Below, piece by piece: positions 60,263 to 64,000 of a stretch of 64,000 bases of DNA. The DNA is from Candidatus Protistibacter heckmannii (GTDB taxonomy: Bacteria; Pseudomonadota; Gammaproteobacteria; Burkholderiales; Burkholderiaceae). Made by a program: the position numbers and the translations under genes. The DNA lies in assembly GCA_025050535.1 (NCBI GenBank), contig JALBVF010000001.1, positions 124,001 through 188,000 of the forward strand. The letters are read 5' to 3'. The notes under the pieces are model-generated. The model worked only from the letters and a program-made list of their open reading frames with translations, was not told the origin of the DNA and made no database searches. How positions within the stretch are numbered: position 1 is the stretch's first letter; every line of letters starts with the position of its first letter.

Positions 60263-61385
60263 TTGATCCGGCAGGAAGAAGTTTTCATGCGGCATATTTG
60301 ACGCGGGGATCCTGGAAGTAGGATTTCACGCGTTCGGGATGGGTTTCGATGAACGCCATGTGGTTCTTTGCTGCGGCGTGTAATTTGGCCTTTGTTCTGA
60401 CGGGGACTCGTGTGCTGATGACATGTTTCAGGTCGGCGTTGAGTCGCTCATCCAGATTGAGCTCCGGGCTGTAGCTTGGCAGGTAAAAGACTTCGATGTC
60501 AGCTTGATGCTCGACAAGCCATGCCTTGACCGGCTTGCAGTGATGCACGCCGAGGTTGTCGAGGATCAGGAACACTTTCTTGCCCGCGCGCTTGCCATCG
60601 GCCACCAGCGCCTCGAAGAACTCAATGAGCTTCTCGTGGTTAAAGGCACCATCGATGATCATCCAGCTTGCCTTGCCCTGATTGGTCACCGTGGAAATCA
60701 TCGACAGCTTCTGTCGCGTACCTCTAACCGCCATCGTGACCGGGGCTTGCCCTTTGGGAGCATAACTGCGGCCCCGAACATCCGTATTCACCAACGCGGT
60801 TTCGTCACCCCAGTGAATCTCGCCACCTTCGGCCTTGGCACGCTTCTCGATGGCCAGATACTCCTGATCGATCCACTGCTTGACAGACTCCGATCGCTGT
60901 TCGTAAGCGCGCTTGATCGGCTTTTTCGGCGTGAAACCCCAGCGCTTGAGGTAGTCTCCGACCGCACGTATTGAGAGTCTGAACGCGTATTCCTGTTCGA
61001 TGAACAGCATGACCGCGCCTCGCGTCCAGAGCGCAGATTCCATCTTCAACTGCTCCGGACGTTTGTCGCAGATCATGCGCCGGATTGCTTCTTCTTGATC
61101 CGCATTCAGCCGTCTTCCGTCTCCTGGCGTACGAGCTCTTGGGTACGGCTTCAGGGCCGCCGCGCCCCCTTCTTCATATAGATCAATGGCCAGTCGAGCC
61201 GCCGGGTAACTCAGCCCCGTCAACTCCACGATGGCCATGACTCCGTATCCATTCCGATGCAACCTCACGACCTGCTTTCGCCTCTCGTGCAGCTGCTCCA
61301 GTTTCTGGTATCGAGCGTCTTCTTTTTCTATGCCAATTCAATACCAGAAATGATAATAAGTTCAATCTTTATATTGCCGCATCAA
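60263..61385 (-). mobile_element. IS630-family element, copy 6 (full length, 1,123 bp)
   Basis: Complete element with left end TTGATCCGGCAGGAAGAAG at 60263 and right end ...GCCGCATCAA at 61385, flanked by TA (60261-60262, 61386-61387). It is nearly identical to copy 4 and carries the same ATA at the transposase 5' end (61329-61331). Confidence 0.95.
60285..61268 (-). CDS. IS630-family transposase (copy 6)
   Basis: A 327-aa DDE transposase from GTG 61268, open throughout and differing from the copy 4 protein at only a few residues (for example LVEHQAD for LAEHQAD, EQRSESV for EQRPESV). The catalytic motifs HWGDETALVN, LILDNLGVHH and SPELNLDE are all present. As in copy 4, the codon that aligns with the ATG of copy 1 is ATA. 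Confidence 0.92.
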   Translation of the reverse strand: MRLHRNGYGVMAIVELTGLSYPAARLAIDLYEEGGAAALKPYPRARTPGDGRRLNADQEEAIRRMICDKRPEQLKMESALWTRGAVMLFIEQEYAFRLSIRAVGDYLKRWGFTPKKPIKRAYEQRSESVKQWIDQEYLAIEKRAKAEGGEIHWGDETALVNTDVRGRSYAPKGQAPVTMAVRGTRQKLSMISTVTNQGKASWMIIDGAFNHEKLIEFFEALVADGKRAGKKVFLILDNLGVHHCKPVKAWLVEHQADIEVFYLPSYSPELNLDERLNADLKHVISTRVPVRTKAKLHAAAKNHMAFIETHPERVKSYFQDPRVKYAA

Positions 61386-61388
61386 TAA

Positions 61389-62195
61389 TTATTTAATGGT
61401 AGATTTTTCTCCATACCACGGCGCAAGTGGTGCACTATTTACTGTATTAAGTTGCTCGCTATTTGACAGCCATAATCTAAACTCTGGGTCCATCATTTTC
61501 GCATCCTCCGAGCAATCGACTTGCCATTGACGAAGGACATATCCGGCGACGGCTGCTCTCAGGGTGATGCGCAAGTGCCCCTCCAGCTCCATTCCAAAAT
61601 CCCGCACGATTGAGCTCGGATGGGGGTGCCTGGGGTGCGGCACCAAAGATAGCTCTAACATGCGGTTCCATTGCTCATCCGCTTCGGCAAACTCATGATC
61701 GACAACCCGACTATTGACTCTGATCTCCAGCAGCGTCCCCCCTTCCATGCGCGTGATTACCAAATCACGGAACTCCTCCTTTGTTCGATCGTAAGCCCGA
61801 ACATGCCACCGTAAACCCGAGTCCACTAGAGCATGCGGAACAATCTCACGCCTCACAGCGCCGGTCTTCATTGAGTGATATGTCAGTCGTAACTCTGCCC
61901 TGCGGTGGATCGCCCGTGTAACGGTTGCCAAGGTATCAAGATCCGGTTGATTAAGCCGGGTCAGCATCGCATGCAGCAAGGTTTCCACCTCCCCCATCAG
62001 CTCGCTTACACCATAACCTGAAGTTAACCCGGCTAGTACCTGGTCAACCGCATGTTTAAAAAGTGGCTTGAATGATGGTTTAAACCGATAGACCTTGTTT
62101 TCGTAGGCCACGTTATCTGGCGCTAGATCTCGGTAGAGGACCATGTCACATGTCCCAGCGGCTGTGGCCAATCCGAATCTCTCCAAGACGTCTTT
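61389..62195 (-). pseudogene. WYL-domain transcriptional regulator (BrxR/CapW-like), 5'-truncated
   Basis: A regulator of the WYL class. The remaining frame starts in the helix-turn-helix region (KDVLERFGLATAAGTCDMVLYRDLAPDN), followed by a linker, the WYL core RAELRLTYHSMKTGAVRREIVPHALVDSGLRWHVRAYDRTKEEFRDLVITRM and a C-terminal winged-helix-like domain. The phrase VDSGLRWHVRAYDR is characteristic of the WYL regulators found in phage-defence islands (BrxR/CapW). The first 20 or so residues and the start are missing, since the plus-strand gene begins there. A+T content is clearly higher than in the flanking genes. It abuts IS copy 6, as the PLD gene abuts copy 4. Confidence 0.75.
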
Positions 62196-62738
62196 GCGGG
62201 GGACGGCGAGATCCGCAACGGCCTGTCCACGCCCGTGCCCTGGTCGGGCAACCAGGACGGCGTATGCACGCTGGAGCTGATCCAGAGCGGCGCCGGCGTT
62301 GAAGTCAGCACCACGCCAGAGTCCGACGGCTGCCGCGCCTATTGCAGCGGCAAGGGCACGTTCAAGGCGGTGTACGTGAAGCCGCCCGACGCCTGCCAGC
62401 GCAAGGCGGTGGCCGCCGCGCGCGCGAGCTTCCGGCGGCTGATGCGCGCCAAGGCCTACGAACAGGCGCTGGGCCGGCTGGAGCCGCTGCTGCAGCAATG
62501 CGGCGCGCTGATCTAATGGCTGGACGCCTACCGCATCCGCAACGAACTGGCGCTGGTGAATTACAAGCTCGGACGCACCGGAGAATGCCAGCGCGAGCTC
62601 CAGCCGCTCGCCCACTACGCCACGCTGCCGCCCGAGAAGCTGCGGGAACGCTTTGCGCCGATCGACGCGGAGATGTTTTATCCCGAGCTCAAGGCAACGC
62701 GGCTGACGCTCAAGCTCTGCAACGCCAACCAGCGCTAG
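62196..62738 (+). pseudogene. Hypothetical protein fragment, 5'-truncated with one TAA
   Basis: The frame GDGEIRNGLSTPVPWSGNQDGVCTLELIQSG, CRAYCSGKGTFKAVYVKPPDACQRKAVAAARASFRRL and LEPLLQQCGALI meets an in-frame TAA (62514-62516), then continues WLDAYRIRNELALVNYKLGRTGECQRELQPLA to 62738. The Cys-rich first half followed by a helical region resembles uncharacterised exported proteins of Burkholderiales. No start codon remains; the 5' end was lost together with that of the divergent WYL gene. I do not know its function. Confidence 0.55.
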
Positions 62739-63430
62739 GCCAAAGCACTGCTTTCGCGCTTCGCATCCGCTCCCGCGCTCAGGTCTGCTTCCTCCACCAC
62801 CGTCAGCAGGACGCCGGGCGGACGCAGGCCGAATTTCGGCGGCGTCAGGGCCTTGCCCACGGCCGCGGCACCGGGCGCCGCCTGGCGGTGCCGCTCCCGC
62901 AACAGCGCCGCGTATTCGGCGTCGGTCAGGCTGGGGCCGGCGCCCAGGCGCGGCGCGGCCTGTTGCCCGGCCAAAACGGCCGCACCGCGCACCGCGGCGA
63001 TGGCGCGGGCGCGCCGGCGCAGGTGTTCGCGCCCGTCCTCCTCATTGCCGCGGCCCTTCACCGCCGACACCGCCGGCAGAGCATGCGGCTCTTCGCCATC
63101 GCGCTGCGTCGCCTTCTTGCTCTTGCCTGCTTCCTTCTTGTCGAAGGCGGCGTGCAGCTTGCTCCCCGGCGTCAGCCGCAGCGTGGCGCCGCTCAGGGTG
63201 GGCGCGCGGGCGAGGCTGAGCGTGGGCCGGGGCGCGGCGTCCGCGCCCTGGGAAAGATCGCGCAGTGCATTCTGGGCCGGGAGGGGCGCAGGCGCGCCAG
63301 CGAGCAGGCGTTCACGCAGGCGGCGATGGAAATGCTCGCGCAGCGGACGCGGCGGAAATTGTCCGAACTGCACCGCAGCGACCTTGGCGATCGCGCTTAT
63401 TTCAGTTTTTGGAGAACTTGCATCCGCAGC
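62735..63430 (-). CDS. Uncharacterised open frame, possibly the 3' part of a gene
   Basis: The minus-strand frame from about EISAIAKVAAVQFGQFPPRPLREHFHRRLRERLLAG to SALA* (62735) reads like protein with a plausible composition (SLTDAEYAALLRERHRQ, ALTPPKFGLRPPGVLLTVVEEADL), but I recognise no family and see no clear start. Upstream it merges with the broken cytochrome gene. It could be a separate small gene or a frame kept open by high G+C content. Confidence 0.3.
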   Translation of the reverse strand, partial: AADASSPKTEISAIAKVAAVQFGQFPPRPLREHFHRRLRERLLAGAPAPLPAQNALRDLSQGADAAPRPTLSLARAPTLSGATLRLTPGSKLHAAFDKKEAGKSKKATQRDGEEPHALPAVSAVKGRGNEEDGREHLRRRARAIAAVRGAAVLAGQQAAPRLGAGPSLTDAEYAALLRERHRQAAPGAAAVGKALTPPKFGLRPPGVLLTVVEEADLSAGADAKRESSALA

Positions 63431-63459
63431 CGAGGCGCTCCTGCCCGGCGCGCTGGCGG

Positions 63460-64000
63460 CGCTTCCAGCCCGGCTGACGCCGCCCAGAAAGGGATTGGCG
63501 GCCGTCAGCGCGCGGTTGCCGGCGAGCGGCGGGTAGACGGGCTGGCCGGCGTCGTTGCCGCGGCCCCGGGGAAGGCGGAGCCGGGCGGCGGCGCTTCGTT
63601 CTTCGGCAGCGATTTGAGATAGATCGCCATCGCGCGGATGTTCGTGTCGCTCAGATGCTGGAGGCTGCCGTAGACCACTTCGGCCATCGGCCAGAAAACG
63701 GTGGCGCGCGGCGAGACGCCGGTCTTTAGCAGCGCGGCGATATGCCCGATCTCCCAATCGCCCAGACCCGCTTCCTTGTCGGAGGTCAGCGAGGGCGCGT
63801 ACCAGTTGAGCACCGGGATCAGGCCGCCGGCGAGGTCGGACTTTTCCTCGGCGGCACCCAGGTTTTTGCGCGCGGTGTGGCAGGCGCTGCAGTGCCCCGC
63901 GCCCTGCACGAGATAGGCGCCGCGATTCCATTCCATGGTCTTTCCGCGCTCGTCCTGATAGACGCAGGGGCGGAAGTAGAGTGCGCGCCAGACCAGCGGC
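63460..64000 (-). pseudogene. c-type cytochrome (dehydrogenase subunit type), damaged and cut by window end
   Basis: Reading in from the right edge: ALYFRPCVYQDE, MEWNRGAYLVQGAGHCSACHTARKNLG, with the CSACH haem-binding motif, then LNWYAPSLTSDKEAGLGDWEIGHIAALLKTG, MAEVVYGSLQHLSDTNIRAMAIYLKSLP. This matches the cytochrome c subunits of membrane alcohol/aldehyde dehydrogenases. After PGSAFPG the frame shifts to QPVYPPLAGNRALTAANPF and then loses similarity. The expected next haem motif between these parts is missing. The 5' end lies beyond base 64000. Confidence 0.7.

Overview
The window is a high-G+C bacterial chromosome segment. Its gene families and neighbourhoods (RNase E, FdxA, PuuD-type urate hydroxylase, a BMP-family nucleoside ABC transporter beside xdhABC, a thiC-O-S-G-E cluster, a Gram-negative porin) point to a betaproteobacterium, most likely of the order Burkholderiales; I cannot place it further. 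The dominant impression is genome decay. About half of the recognisable genes carry frameshifts, nonsense codons or internal deletions, and six copies of one IS630-family element are scattered through the 64 kb. This is the picture expected of a lineage that recently became host-restricted or otherwise bottlenecked.

Layout. 1-10 kb: 3' part of rne, broken moaA and mobA, a small membrane protein, rmuC, a 2-hydroxyacid dehydrogenase with an internal deletion, a Na+/H+ antiporter, pncB, and a remnant of an ABC binding protein. 10.1-11.6 kb: two head-to-head IS630 copies. 11.6-32.6 kb: a purine uptake and catabolism region (BMP-family transporter, xdhABC, adenine/adenosine deaminase, guaD, fumC, NCS2 permease, M20 hydrolase, allantoate amidohydrolase, puuD, uraH, uraD, puuE), mostly broken, with a leucine-rich-repeat protein and a porin inside it. 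32.7-35 kb: IS copy 4, a broken phospholipase D-like gene and tRNA-Asn. 35-40.7 kb: thiamine genes, nearly all damaged, below a TPP riboswitch. 40.8-42 kb: a deleted ferredoxin-NADP reductase and intact fdxA. 42-45.9 kb: IS copy 5, the 5' part of the first nucleoside permease, its ATPase and a phosphoribosyltransferase. 46-53 kb: glycine-zipper protein, chaA and cupin fragments, an Fe(II)/2OG oxygenase, an NMT1/THI5-type ABC transporter and a broken gamma-glutamyltransferase. 53-60 kb: FAD oxidoreductase, RND pump remnant, Sel1-repeat remnant and a DUF1501/DUF1800 pair. 60-64 kb: IS copy 6, a WYL regulator remnant and a cytochrome c remnant cut by the window end.

The most informative observation is structural. 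The first permease gene of the nucleoside transporter is split into two parts about 31 kb apart on opposite strands. The 5' part abuts IS copy 5 (42893) and the 3' part abuts IS copy 2 (11580). Collapsing the TA target duplication rejoins them in frame with no missing base. The segment between the two IS copies has therefore been inverted by recombination between oppositely oriented IS630 copies. Undoing the inversion restores a single operon order: ATPase, permease 1, permease 2, binding protein, xdhABC and the deaminases.

How the genes once worked together: a porin, the BMP ABC transporter and the NCS2 permease would bring in nucleosides and bases. The deaminases and the molybdenum enzyme XdhAB (with XdhC) would convert them to urate. 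PuuD, UraH and UraD would convert urate to allantoin, and PuuE and the allantoate amidohydrolase would degrade that further. Loss of moaA and mobA (molybdenum cofactor) accompanies loss of xdhA and xdhB. Thiamine synthesis is collapsing in parallel. Statements about deletions rest on my memory of family sequences, not on computed alignments; sequencing or assembly error remains possible for single-base lesions.
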